Shown: piece after piece, positions 7,597 to 15,076 of the stretch
How positions within the stretch are numbered: the stretch's first letter is position 1
How the letters are laid out: the number at the start of each line of letters is the position of its first letter
Source: Phycisphaerae bacterium
GTDB lineage: Bacteria > Planctomycetota > Phycisphaerae > WQYP01
Assembly (NCBI GenBank): GCA_013044065.1
Contig: JABEVA010000233.1
Coordinates: 1 to 24,194 of the forward strand
Direction: 5' to 3'
DNA length: 24,194 bases
Position numbers and translations under genes: made by a program
Notes under the pieces: model-generated
What the model was told of the DNA's origin: nothing
What the model saw: the letters and a program-made list of their open reading frames with translations, nothing else
The model's database searches: none

Positions 7597-8022
7597 ATGA
7601 AAGAAGATTGCATTTTCTGCAAGATTGCCGCGGGAGAAATTCCATGCTTCAAAGTGTATGAAGATGATCTGGTTTTGAGTTTTCTGGATATTGGCCCCGT
7701 GGTCGCTGGCCATACCCTTGTGATTCCCAAAAGACACTACAGGAACCTGCTGGATGTACCGGCGGAAGTGCTTTCCAGCATTAGCCGTCGCCTGCCGATG
7801 TTGGCTCGAGCGGTGATCTCCGTGGTGCAGGCACCGGCCTGCCATCTGCTGCTGAACAACGGGGTAGAGGCAATGCAATCGGTCCAGCATTTGCACTATC
7901 ACATTCTTCCGCGCAGGCAGGGGGATGGATTTGGCGTGCCCTGGTCGGCAGGACGGCTGGAGGCGACGATAGCCAGGCAGATGGCGGCAGAGATTGCCGC
8001 GGCGGTGGCCAAGGCCCATTAA
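7597..8022 (+). CDS. HIT-family (histidine triad) nucleotide hydrolase
   Basis: A 141-residue cytoplasmic protein of the HIT superfamily; members hydrolyse nucleoside phosphoramidates, dinucleoside polyphosphates or related AMP conjugates. It opens with CIFCKIAAGEIP, where C5 and C8 with H47 and H98 are the usual zinc ligands of HINT-type members. The histidine triad is HLHYHIL, with H98, H100 (expected nucleophile) and H102, followed by PRR. Length is normal for the family. The ATG at 7597 is chosen because AAGGAGA precedes it with proper spacing and the family N-terminus begins there; the open frame upstream (from 7501) has no family similarity. It is divergent from the two-component pair, and is followed by a 161-bp gap before the glycosyltransferase. 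The exact substrate cannot be told from sequence. Confidence 0.93.
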   Translation: MKEDCIFCKIAAGEIPCFKVYEDDLVLSFLDIGPVVAGHTLVIPKRHYRNLLDVPAEVLSSISRRLPMLARAVISVVQAPACHLLLNNGVEAMQSVQHLHYHILPRRQGDGFGVPWSAGRLEATIARQMAAEIAAAVAKAH

Positions 8023-8032
8023 TGGAGCGAGC

Positions 8033-8079
8033 CTTTGCAAATTAATTTTTTAACTATGGTTACAACCTGGTTTGCAAAG
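8033..8079. promoter_or_regulatory. Paired TTTGCAAA palindromes, possible operator
   Basis: CTTTGCAAA (8033-8041) and TTTGCAAAG (8071-8079) are perfect inverted copies, and each core TTTGCAAA is itself palindromic. The centres are 37 bp apart, flanking an A/T-rich stretch with six Ts and a small GGTT-AC-AACC dyad. They lie just after the HIT stop and 100-150 bp before the glycosyltransferase, where a promoter is expected. Two-site operator binding is a reasonable inference; no regulator is identified. Confidence 0.4.
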
Positions 8080-8170
8080 CTATCCCATCGGCAATAGACT
8101 ATCACACTTGGTTTATCGGATGACGTACCATGGATGGTTTTCACCGTGAATAACCTCCTGGAGCTAACGC

Positions 8171-8194
8171 ATGGTTTCCCGGCATGACTGCTAA
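8171..8194 (+). other. Seven-codon leader ORF overlapping the glycosyltransferase start
   Basis: An ATG at 8171 has GGAG 7 nt upstream and encodes MVSRHDC before TAA at 8192-8194. The frame spans the glycosyltransferase ATG at 8184, which itself has no good ribosome binding site. Translation of the long gene may depend on ribosomes terminating here. Short frames also arise by chance. Confidence 0.3.
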
Positions 8195-9758
8195 CGTGCA
8201 CTATATTATGGCAATAGCCTATCTTACGGCGTTGCTGATCTTGACCATTTATGGTGTGCATCGCTATTGGATGGTGATGCTGTATTATCGGCATGCGCGA
8301 AAAATACCAACATCTCCGGAACGCTTCAGAGAATTGCCCACCATCACGGTGCAACTGCCGCTATTTAATGAAAGATATGTTTCCAAGCGGGTGATTGAAG
8401 CCGCATGTCAATTGGATTACCCGGCCGACAAGCTCCAGATTCAGGTGCTCGATGACTCGACGGATGATTCGGCGACGATTGCGGAAGCGGTATGTCGGCA
8501 GATGAGGTCAGCGGGACACGACGTGGAATATATCCACCGGACCAATCGCCAAGGGTATAAGGCCGGAGCGCTAGAAAATGGCCTGAAAACCTGCAAAGGC
8601 GAATTTGTAGTTATTTTCGATGCGGATTTTGTGCCGCAGCGCGATATGCTCAAGCAAGCCATTGATCATTTTACGGCCCCTGAGGTGGGTTGCGTGCAGA
8701 CCCGGTGGGAACACCTCAACCGGCGGCAATCTTTACTAACGCTGTGTCAGGCGATCTTCCTGGATGGCCATTTTATGATTGAGCACACCGCCCGCAACCG
8801 CGGGGGCCGATTCATTAACTTTAATGGCACTGGTGGAATATGGAGGAAAACGGCAATTGCGGATGCCGGTGGCTGGCAACACGACACCCTGACCGAAGAT
8901 ATGGACCTTTCTTACCGTGCACAGTTGCGCCAATGGAAAATCGTATTTTTACGGGATGTGGTTTCGCCGGCGGAGTTGCCCCCGGAAATTATTTCTTTCA
9001 AACAGCAGCAATTTCGCTGGACTAAGGGGAGTGCCCAAACGGCGATCAAAATTCTACCAGGACTGATGTTTTCGCGTTTGCCGCTGCGTGTCAAAATTGA
9101 AGCCTTCTTCCATTTAACCTCAGGCGTGGTCTATCCGTCGGCAGTGCTCCTGGCATTGCTGGCATTTCCGACGTTTTGTTTTGGTGGACCCAGTATTCTT
9201 TCGCCCAGCTCGCCCCTGCTATGGGCACTGATGATGGGCTTGTTTACGGTGATGACGTTTTCGGCGGCGACGTTTTACATCGTAGCCCAAAAGGAACTCG
9301 GTGAAAATTGGGTGCGACTGCTGCCGCTGGTTCCACTGCTGATGGCGATTGGTATGGGTATTTCGCTGGCTAACGCCACGGCCGTCATCAGTGGTCTGCT
9401 GAGTCGGAAGAGCGGGGAATTTTTCAGAACCCCGAAATATGGCATTGCTGCCGGCGATCACAAACACCATTGGAAGAGGCGAGCCAGAAGTTTCAGATGC
9501 CGTGGAGCCTTGGGGGCTTACATGGAAGTCATTTTCGGTATGTATCTGGTGGCTTGCATGGTGCTAGCGGTGGTACTGGATCGGGCGATTCTTTGCCTGC
9601 CGTTTCTTTTCATTTTCGCGGTGGGTTATTTTTACGTGGGCTTTTTGTCGCTCTATAGCCAATGGCTTTCCACGCGTAGAAGTGCGCTGCCACCTCCGCC
9701 CGCGGACTCCGGCAAAGCATTGCGGCTGCCGACCGATGCTATTCCGGCGATCCAATAA
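8184..9758 (+). CDS. Processive family 2 glycosyltransferase, cellulose/mannan synthase-like
   Basis: A 524-residue inner-membrane glycosyltransferase that would polymerise a beta-linked glycan from a nucleotide sugar and pass it through its own channel. An N-terminal membrane segment (about 8-30) precedes the GT-A domain, which carries all processive GT2 motifs: DDSTDD (D90/D91), the DxD pair D146/D148 in DADF, TED (237-239) and QQFRW (275-279). Four or five membrane segments follow (about 300-505). No PilZ domain is present, so direct c-di-GMP control as in BcsA is unlikely. As I recall, the compact form resembles plant CslA/CslC-type and bacterial mannan or glucan synthases more than BcsA. 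The ATG at 8184 lacks a clear ribosome binding site, and a leader ORF overlaps it. No partner hydrolase or export protein is adjacent. The polymer is unknown. Confidence 0.9.
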   Translation: MTANVHYIMAIAYLTALLILTIYGVHRYWMVMLYYRHARKIPTSPERFRELPTITVQLPLFNERYVSKRVIEAACQLDYPADKLQIQVLDDSTDDSATIAEAVCRQMRSAGHDVEYIHRTNRQGYKAGALENGLKTCKGEFVVIFDADFVPQRDMLKQAIDHFTAPEVGCVQTRWEHLNRRQSLLTLCQAIFLDGHFMIEHTARNRGGRFINFNGTGGIWRKTAIADAGGWQHDTLTEDMDLSYRAQLRQWKIVFLRDVVSPAELPPEIISFKQQQFRWTKGSAQTAIKILPGLMFSRLPLRVKIEAFFHLTSGVVYPSAVLLALLAFPTFCFGGPSILSPSSPLLWALMMGLFTVMTFSAATFYIVAQKELGENWVRLLPLVPLLMAIGMGISLANATAVISGLLSRKSGEFFRTPKYGIAAGDHKHHWKRRARSFRCRGALGAYMEVIFGMYLVACMVLAVVLDRAILCLPFLFIFAVGYFYVGFLSLYSQWLSTRRSALPPPPADSGKALRLPTDAIPAIQ

Positions 9759-9864
9759 GCAATCGCCAACGTATATAACGGGAGTCGAGGTTGGGCGTTG
9801 TAAATGTGCCGACACTGGATGAATGAAGTTGTAAAGAATTGAACCTGCTTAAAGGAGCGCATGA

Positions 9865-10419
9865 ATGGACAATCAAAAGAGCATCTGGGGCATCCTATTT
9901 TTGATGGTGCTTATTGCCGCAGGGTTTGGAATTGTGAATGTTTTTGCACCGGTGAAAGTGGTGGCTGCGGCCAAGCCCGCCAAACTTACACCCGTGTATG
10001 TCCACATGAATGGCTTTAACGCATTTGTGGAATCGGTGGTGGCGGTACGACCCGGCCAACCCGTGGTTTTTGTGAATGAAGATACCGGCGTGCATACGGT
10101 GCAGGGTTATAATCCGCTCACCGGGAAGGCGCTAAAATATCCTATGGGAATGTTGTTGGGCACGCCAGGCCCAAGCCACAAGGTGCATACCTACACTGTG
10201 CGCTTCAGTAAGCCCGGGGTTTACTATTATTATTGCACCATGCACGCAGTACTGGAAAAGGTTTATAAGAACATGGTACAGCCGGCCCATCGGATTGGGG
10301 TGCATGGCTTTGCCGGAGCGATGGCGGGCATCATCATCGTAACGAAAAATCCTGCGATTCTTAAGCAAAATTCGCCCACTTGCCGCGACAAAATCCTTAA
10401 GAGCTATTTCGGAGGCTAA
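9865..10419 (+). CDS. Membrane-anchored cupredoxin-like (type 1 copper) protein
   Basis: A 184-residue protein with an N-terminal signal anchor or signal peptide (about 7-29) followed by a cupredoxin fold, so it should face the periplasm. Likely copper ligands are H77 (GVHTVQGY), C124 and H127 in YYYYCTMHA, and a Met near the C-terminal GAMAGIIIV (M153). In ordinary plastocyanin-like domains the Met follows the second His within a few residues; here about 25 residues intervene, including H142 and H147. The C-terminal tail has one further Cys (SPTCRDK). The ATG at 9865 has AGGAG 7 nt upstream; an out-of-frame ATG at 9861 is too close to it. The gene is followed after 263 bp by the metal ATPase, which supports a copper-handling or electron-transfer role. 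Cupredoxin fold is confident; the redox role is inferred. Confidence 0.82.
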   Translation: MDNQKSIWGILFLMVLIAAGFGIVNVFAPVKVVAAAKPAKLTPVYVHMNGFNAFVESVVAVRPGQPVVFVNEDTGVHTVQGYNPLTGKALKYPMGMLLGTPGPSHKVHTYTVRFSKPGVYYYYCTMHAVLEKVYKNMVQPAHRIGVHGFAGAMAGIIIVTKNPAILKQNSPTCRDKILKSYFGG

Positions 10420-10627
10420 GAAATCTTGATCGGCTCAGGGCACGAGGCGTGGCTTGACGATCATGCCGGCGGCGCGAACCCGGGCAATAACCCCGGCGTA
10501 TGAGATGGTAGTGTCTTATCGCCTTCGTGACTTTAGCCCCCCGATAGAACAGGTGAGGTGTAACGCGGAATTAGCAAAGGGTCACATGGAGAGGAGGGTG
10601 GAAGAGAGCCGATAATAGGCGCAAGGT

Positions 10628-10659
10628 TTGACCATGGGCCATGAGATTATTGGTATGAT
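10628..10659 (+). promoter_or_regulatory. Candidate promoter with 20-bp spacer before the P1B ATPase
   Basis: TTGACC (10628-10633) and TATGAT (10654-10659, with an extended TGG in front) are separated by 20 bp. Such long spacers are typical of MerR-family metal-responsive promoters. The spacer contains ATGGGCCAT, an odd-centred palindrome, but I do not see a full MerR-type dyad. The alternative is simple extended -10 recognition. Confidence 0.33.
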
Positions 10660-10682
10660 ACCGGGATTAAACTGGAGCCAGC

Positions 10683-12791
10683 GTGAGTGATATGAAAGAA
10701 ATTGTTGATGCAGGGATGGAAACTGCGCTTCCAGCGCCTAAGGAGGTCCATCATGGACATAGCCATGAAGCACATGATCATCACCACAGTCATGAGGCCC
10801 CGGAGGTTGAGGGAATAGCCTGTGCGTGCGGCAGCGAACATGGTAAGGGGGGCCACAGCCATGCGGGCGTCAACTTAAACATGCAGATGACGGTGATCAT
10901 GCCACTGACCATGGTCTTCCTGTGTCTGTCCGCGATATTTTACTTTATTCCCAATGGGCGGGAGTTGTCCACGGGCTTAGCGCTGCTGGCAGTTGCGGTG
11001 GGTGGTGGGCCGATTATATGGTCGGCGATCAAGGGGTTGGCACGCGGGCGTACCAACGTCAATGAACTGGCTTCTCTGGGTATCATTGGTGCCTTGGTAC
11101 TGGGGCTGCCGTTTGAAGCGGGGTTGGTAGCGCTTTTTATGCAAGTTGCCGCAGCCATTGAAGAAGTGGTAGTCGAAACCGCGCAGAGGGCGATTTTGGC
11201 CCTTCAGAACCTGGCTCCGGTGCATGCCCGAGTGCGTCGGGGAGATAAGGATGAAATCATTCGGGCAGAGGAACTTGCCGAGGGAGATGTCATCATTGTG
11301 GCACCCGGCGAGCGGGTGGCGGGCGATGGTCAGATTCTCAGGGGTTCAACAAGTGTGGACGAATCCATGGTGACGGGGGAAGCGATTCCGGTGGACAAGG
11401 GTGTCGGATCGACTGTTTTAGCGGGTACGATCAACCTGACAGGTTCAGCGGAAGTTCGGGTGACGCGGGTGGGAGAACGCTCATTTTTAAGTCAAACAAT
11501 AGCCCTGGTGCGGCGAGCGCAGGCATTTCAGCCCCCCATCGTGCGCGCCGCCGACAAATTCTTTCAATTTTATACGCCCATCATCCTTGGACTTTCGCTG
11601 GTGGCGTGGTGGGTGAGTGGCCAACCGCTGCGTATGGTGGCGATGTGGGTGGTCGGATGTCCGTGCGCAATGCTGCTGGCTTCACCGTTGGCGATTATCA
11701 TGGCCATGACCCGGGCAAGCCGTAGCGGAATTCAGATCAAAGGTGGTCCGTCGGTGGAAGCGTCGGTGGGCATTGATACGGTGGTTTTTGACAAAACAGG
11801 TACGCTGACCACCGGAATTTTCGGTGTGAGCGACATTAGACCAGCTGCGGGCGTGATTTCCAATGAATTGCTGATACTGGCCGCCCGAGTGGAAAACCGC
11901 AGCAGCCACCCGCTGGCACGGGCCATCACAGCGGAGGCCCGTCATCGCGGATTGGATTTCTCCGGGAATACCGATGTAACCATTCTGGAGGGCCTGGGAG
12001 TGGAGGGCGTGGTGAACCGGGAAACGGTGCGGGTCGGGTCTTCAAAAATTCTTTCGTCCGAGCTTGCGGTCCAGACCGCGCACTATGACGCCACGGATTC
12101 CGAGGTGCCGGTAGTGCCGGTCTATATCACTTGCGGCGATAAGCTTATGGGGGCCATTCATCTGACCGACGGCATTCGGGCGGAGGCCCGGCGCACCATA
12201 CGCCGATTGCGGGCGCTGGGTGTGAAGAAGATAGTGATGATGACCGGTGACCGGCGAAAAACGGCCCAGATGGTGGGCCATGCAGTGGGTTGCGACGATA
12301 TTTACGCGGAGCTGCTGCCTGCCCAAAAAGTGGAACTGGTGCGGCAGCTGCAGCGCGGGCACCATTGCGTGGCGATGGTCGGGGATGGGATCAACGATGC
12401 ACCATCGCTGGCCGCAGCCACAGTGGGCATTGCTCTGGGCGTCCGCGGTACCGACGCGGCCATTGAAGCGGCCGGTGCCATTTTGCTTAAGGACGATCTG
12501 ACACGAGTGCCACTGCTGATTTACCTGGCTCGACAGACGCGCTCGGCCATCTATCAAAATCTGGGAATTGCATTGCTCATCGCCATAGCTGGAGCGGCCT
12601 TGGCGGCGTTTGGCGTGTTGACGGTGGTGACCGCGGCGGCGGCGCACGTTTTGGCCGTGGTGCTGATCGCGGCCAATGCGGCGCGTCAATCCGGCAGTGT
12701 CGGTATCAGCCGCAAACCACTCCCCACCGCGCGTTCGGCGGATCCGGTGAGCGCGATGGTACCGGCCTCCGTAGCGGCGACGACGGCCTGA
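10683..12791 (+). CDS. P1B-type heavy-metal translocating ATPase with His-rich N-terminus
   Basis: A 702-residue inner-membrane ATPase that would export a soft or transition metal from the cytoplasm. In place of a GMxCxxC domain, the N-terminus is a His-rich metal-binding tail (22-60, HHGHSHEAHDHHHSHE, then CACGSEHGKGGHSH). Core motifs are all present: TGE (231-233), CPC in membrane helix 6 (326-328), phosphorylated D370 in DKTGTLT, the P1B HP pair (409-410), TGD (521-523) and GDGIND (567-572). Helices 7-8 lack the Lys and Asp that mark ZntA-type pumps and the MxxSS of Cu pumps; a histidine (H655) takes the Asp place. The start is GTG with GGAG 5 nt upstream. Neighbouring cupredoxin argues for copper, but the metal cannot be assigned safely. 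Confidence 0.95.
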   Translation: MSDMKEIVDAGMETALPAPKEVHHGHSHEAHDHHHSHEAPEVEGIACACGSEHGKGGHSHAGVNLNMQMTVIMPLTMVFLCLSAIFYFIPNGRELSTGLALLAVAVGGGPIIWSAIKGLARGRTNVNELASLGIIGALVLGLPFEAGLVALFMQVAAAIEEVVVETAQRAILALQNLAPVHARVRRGDKDEIIRAEELAEGDVIIVAPGERVAGDGQILRGSTSVDESMVTGEAIPVDKGVGSTVLAGTINLTGSAEVRVTRVGERSFLSQTIALVRRAQAFQPPIVRAADKFFQFYTPIILGLSLVAWWVSGQPLRMVAMWVVGCPCAMLLASPLAIIMAMTRASRSGIQIKGGPSVEASVGIDTVVFDKTGTLTTGIFGVSDIRPAAGVISNELLILAARVENRSSHPLARAITAEARHRGLDFSGNTDVTILEGLGVEGVVNRETVRVGSSKILSSELAVQTAHYDATDSEVPVVPVYITCGDKLMGAIHLTDGIRAEARRTIRRLRALGVKKIVMMTGDRRKTAQMVGHAVGCDDIYAELLPAQKVELVRQLQRGHHCVAMVGDGINDAPSLAAATVGIALGVRGTDAAIEAAGAILLKDDLTRVPLLIYLARQTRSAIYQNLGIALLIAIAGAALAAFGVLTVVTAAAAHVLAVVLIAANAARQSGSVGISRKPLPTARSADPVSAMVPASVAATTA

Positions 12792-12792
12792 A

Positions 12793-12808
12793 CGTCCGGT
12801 GGCGGACG
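12793..12808 (+). terminator. Possible terminator hairpin after the P1B ATPase
   Basis: CGTCCG-GTGG-CGGACG is a perfect 6-bp stem with a 4-nt loop starting 1 nt after the ATPase stop. There is no T-tract, so it may instead be an mRNA-stabilising or factor-dependent element. Confidence 0.3.
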
Positions 12809-12816
12809 AGCCGGGA

Positions 12817-12969
12817 ATGGAACAACAGGTACCCAGTGGATATATCTCATGGACGGTCTATACGCGACGAGAAGCCAAAGCTAAGGATGCGGCCGGATGG
12901 ATCTTGCTGGCCGAAATGACAGGAGCATCAATATGTTTGTGTTTGAGGTTATTGCTTGAAGAGATCTGA
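12817..12969 (+). CDS. Possible 50-residue ORF before the SPFH gene (weak)
   Basis: An ATG at 12817 opens a 50-codon frame (begins MEQQVPSGYISWTVYTRR, ends RLLLEEI) that stops 13 nt inside the SPFH gene. The composition is protein-like rather than the Arg-rich look of chance frames, but the ribosome binding site is poor and I recognise no family. A different, 8-codon frame at 12933 competes for the same space. I list it because it fills most of the 164-bp gap; it may well not be expressed. Confidence 0.2.
   Translation: MEQQVPSGYISWTVYTRREAKAKDAAGWILLAEMTGASICLCLRLLLEEI
12933..12959 (+). other. Eight-codon leader ORF overlapping the SPFH gene start
   Basis: ATG at 12933 with AGGAG about 7 nt upstream encodes MFVFEVIA and ends in TGA (12957-12959), overlapping the TTG start of the long SPFH gene at 12956. 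This geometry would couple initiation at the weak TTG codon to termination of the leader. Confidence 0.35.
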
Positions 12970-15007
12970 ATTAATTGCTTTTTGGGTCTGGATCGCGCTG
13001 CTAGCGGTGACGGTTTTCCTGGGCATTGGCGCGCTTAAATATGGACCGGTCTGCTTTTGGGCTGGCGCGCTGGCGGCTCTGGGACAGGCCTTACTTGCCG
13101 CCATGGCGTGGTGGGGCCTGCGGTTGGGCCGAGAGCAGGCAGCGCTGGTGGAGGAAGCTACCGTCCCGAAGCATTTGACGCCTGTCGCCCCACTGGGCAC
13201 CTTTCACATGAGCTACAGCGACGATGCGACCATTCCCACACCGGTGGAAAAGCCAGCGACCGAGCCGGATGAAATCATGTCTTTGGATACGGGTTTTCAG
13301 CGGGTCATCGTGGGGCTTTGCGGAATAGCATTTCTGGCGCTGGCGGCGATTATTGCGTGGCTGGTGTACCGCAACTTTGCGGCGGTCACACCCGGCCACA
13401 GCATCGTGATTTCGCCGGTACCCATTGATCCGGGAGCGGTGGTGGCTGTTGGGGCGTCATTGCTGGTGTATTTGATATTGATGTCGGCCACCAGAATCAC
13501 ACGCGAGACCGAAGGCTGCCTGGAAGCCACCAACAGCATTGTGTTGCTGGGTGTTCCGGTAATTGTCGTGGTGGCTGCCGGGGTCTTGGCAGCTTGGGCC
13601 AACACCGCCTACGCGAGTCAAGGCGCAGCGATTGTGGTGGCGCTAATTTTGACCCTTCAGGCCTTGGAACTGTTGATTAATTCGATCGGCAGCCAGAGCG
13701 GCATGGATGAAATGGATCAGGATATGTCTGATCTGCAGCGTCTGCCCCTTGTTCCGCTTCTTACCAGTGGCTGGATTACCGGGCTTAAGCTGCTGATGTC
13801 GGAAGTGCTGGGAATCGGCGTGGTCCGACGCGATGAACCGGGACACATGTCGCGCCTCTTGCCGCGTGCCGTGATAGCCGGTGTAATCGTGGTGCTGCTG
13901 ATGAGCACGTTGCATGTTGTACCGACGGGAGATGTGGCGATCCGGGAACACCTGGGCGTCACCACAACGGCGGAAATCAACCATCCATTGCAGCCGGGCC
14001 TGCACATCATGTGGCCCTGGCCGATTGATCGGCTGGAACTGATTCCGACGGAGCAGGTGAAGGTGGTCACGGTCGGGACGGAGCAGCCGCATCGTTCCGC
14101 ATTGGGGCCTAATGCATTTTCATTCTGGACTGAACATGAATCAATTCCAGACCGGGAGCTATTAACTGGGGATGTCAACGAAAAAGGGCACGCGGCTCCA
14201 CAATTGATGGATGGTTGGTTTAGCGCGTGGTGGCGGGTGAAAAGCGCCAGCAATTTTTTCCAAAATGTATCCAACAGCAGAATTGTGTCGGTAGGAGGCA
14301 TCACCGGCACGGGGACCAAAAAAGTATGGAGTTCCATGTATGATGCGCTGGTGCAGCAGGTTCTGTTGGAAGCTGTTACATCCACGTTTGCCCAACATTC
14401 ATTTCATCAGATTCGAGCCGCCGAAACGGGTCTGATAGCCAAGCAGATAAGAACCTACATGCAAAATCAGCTTGACGCAATGAAGACGGGCATTGAAGTC
14501 ATGGCTCTATCCATCAAGGACTTGCATCCGCCGGCGGGCCAGGGCAGCGTCATGACGGCGCAGGGTAAACAATTAGGCCCGGCGGCGGCGTACGAAGCGG
14601 TGGTCTCGGCCAGGGAAAAGAAGGAAATGTTGATTGACAATGCATCGGCCACCGCCACCAAAGACACATTACTGGCACAGGGGCACGCAGCATCGGTACT
14701 CTCTGATGCCGGGGCCTATGCAACTGATCTGGTAAGCGTGCAACAGGGCAAAGCCAAAGCATTGGATGCGCGTTCCCAAGCTTTTGCAGAAAATGAAAGC
14801 GCGGTGTCTTCGTGGGATTTCTTTGAATCACTCAAGGGAATTTTCAACGGCGTGAACAAAGTGGTACTAGGCCCGGATGTGCAACCGCCACAGATATGGC
14901 AAATAACCCGCCAGGCCGGCAGTGGTCCGCCCCCGGCGATGCCCACCCAAATTACAGGAGGCGTGGGAACCAGCGGTGAAATGGAACCGGCTCCACACGG
15001 TCGGTAA
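12956..15007 (+). CDS. Polytopic SPFH (HflK/prohibitin-like) membrane protein
   Basis: A 683-residue protein. The N-terminal 320 residues hold about seven hydrophobic segments (near 8-27, 30-52, 118-138, 158-177, 193-214, 221-243 and 303-322). An SPFH/Band 7 domain follows (about 320-560), starting VPTGDVAIREHLG and containing LQPGLHIMWPWPID and the VKVVTVGTEQ strand. A coiled-coil-prone Ala/Lys/Glu-rich region (about 555-640) and a Pro/Gly-rich tail close it. Ordinary HflK proteins have one N-terminal anchor, so the multi-spanning half is an added module. The start is TTG at 12956: in-frame stops exclude anything upstream, and GAGG lies 7 nt before it. It heads three consecutive SPFH genes. 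SPFH proteins form membrane rings or scaffolds, and HflKC encloses FtsH; no ftsH is in view. Role as scaffold is inferred. Confidence 0.85.
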   Translation: MKRSELIAFWVWIALLAVTVFLGIGALKYGPVCFWAGALAALGQALLAAMAWWGLRLGREQAALVEEATVPKHLTPVAPLGTFHMSYSDDATIPTPVEKPATEPDEIMSLDTGFQRVIVGLCGIAFLALAAIIAWLVYRNFAAVTPGHSIVISPVPIDPGAVVAVGASLLVYLILMSATRITRETEGCLEATNSIVLLGVPVIVVVAAGVLAAWANTAYASQGAAIVVALILTLQALELLINSIGSQSGMDEMDQDMSDLQRLPLVPLLTSGWITGLKLLMSEVLGIGVVRRDEPGHMSRLLPRAVIAGVIVVLLMSTLHVVPTGDVAIREHLGVTTTAEINHPLQPGLHIMWPWPIDRLELIPTEQVKVVTVGTEQPHRSALGPNAFSFWTEHESIPDRELLTGDVNEKGHAAPQLMDGWFSAWWRVKSASNFFQNVSNSRIVSVGGITGTGTKKVWSSMYDALVQQVLLEAVTSTFAQHSFHQIRAAETGLIAKQIRTYMQNQLDAMKTGIEVMALSIKDLHPPAGQGSVMTAQGKQLGPAAAYEAVVSAREKKEMLIDNASATATKDTLLAQGHAASVLSDAGAYATDLVSVQQGKAKALDARSQAFAENESAVSSWDFFESLKGIFNGVNKVVLGPDVQPPQIWQITRQAGSGPPPAMPTQITGGVGTSGEMEPAPHGR

Positions 15008-15051
15008 TATAATATCTCAGTATGGATGCAGCTAAGTAAATATGGAAGGTT

Positions 15052-15067
15052 TCAAGGATATCCTTGA
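15052..15067. promoter_or_regulatory. 16-bp perfect palindrome at the ribosome binding site of the HflC-like gene
   Basis: TCAAGGATATCCTTGA is a perfect palindrome. As RNA it can form a 6-bp stem with ATAT loop, and its last bases overlap the GAGG ribosome binding site 7 nt before the ATG at 15077. It could be a protein operator or a hairpin that tunes translation of the second SPFH gene. Confidence 0.45.
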
Positions 15068-15076
15068 GGATTACGT

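Noticed and set aside
9759..9864. TATATA and a bulged CGCCAAC/GTTGGGCG inverted repeat as promoter or terminator of the cupredoxin gene
   Set aside because: No -35 box at proper distance and the stem is imperfect with a long loop; support is too weak for a feature.
10440..10525. Minus-strand stretch reading SYAGVIARVRAAGMIVKPRL before a stop
   Set aside because: It looks protein-like, but the frame is only about 26 codons after an in-frame stop and has no start; too short to claim a gene remnant.
12042..12689. Long minus-strand open frame (215 codons) inside the metal ATPase gene
   Set aside because: It is the shadow of a gene with complete P-type ATPase motifs; composition is His/Gln/Arg-rich and has no recognisable family.
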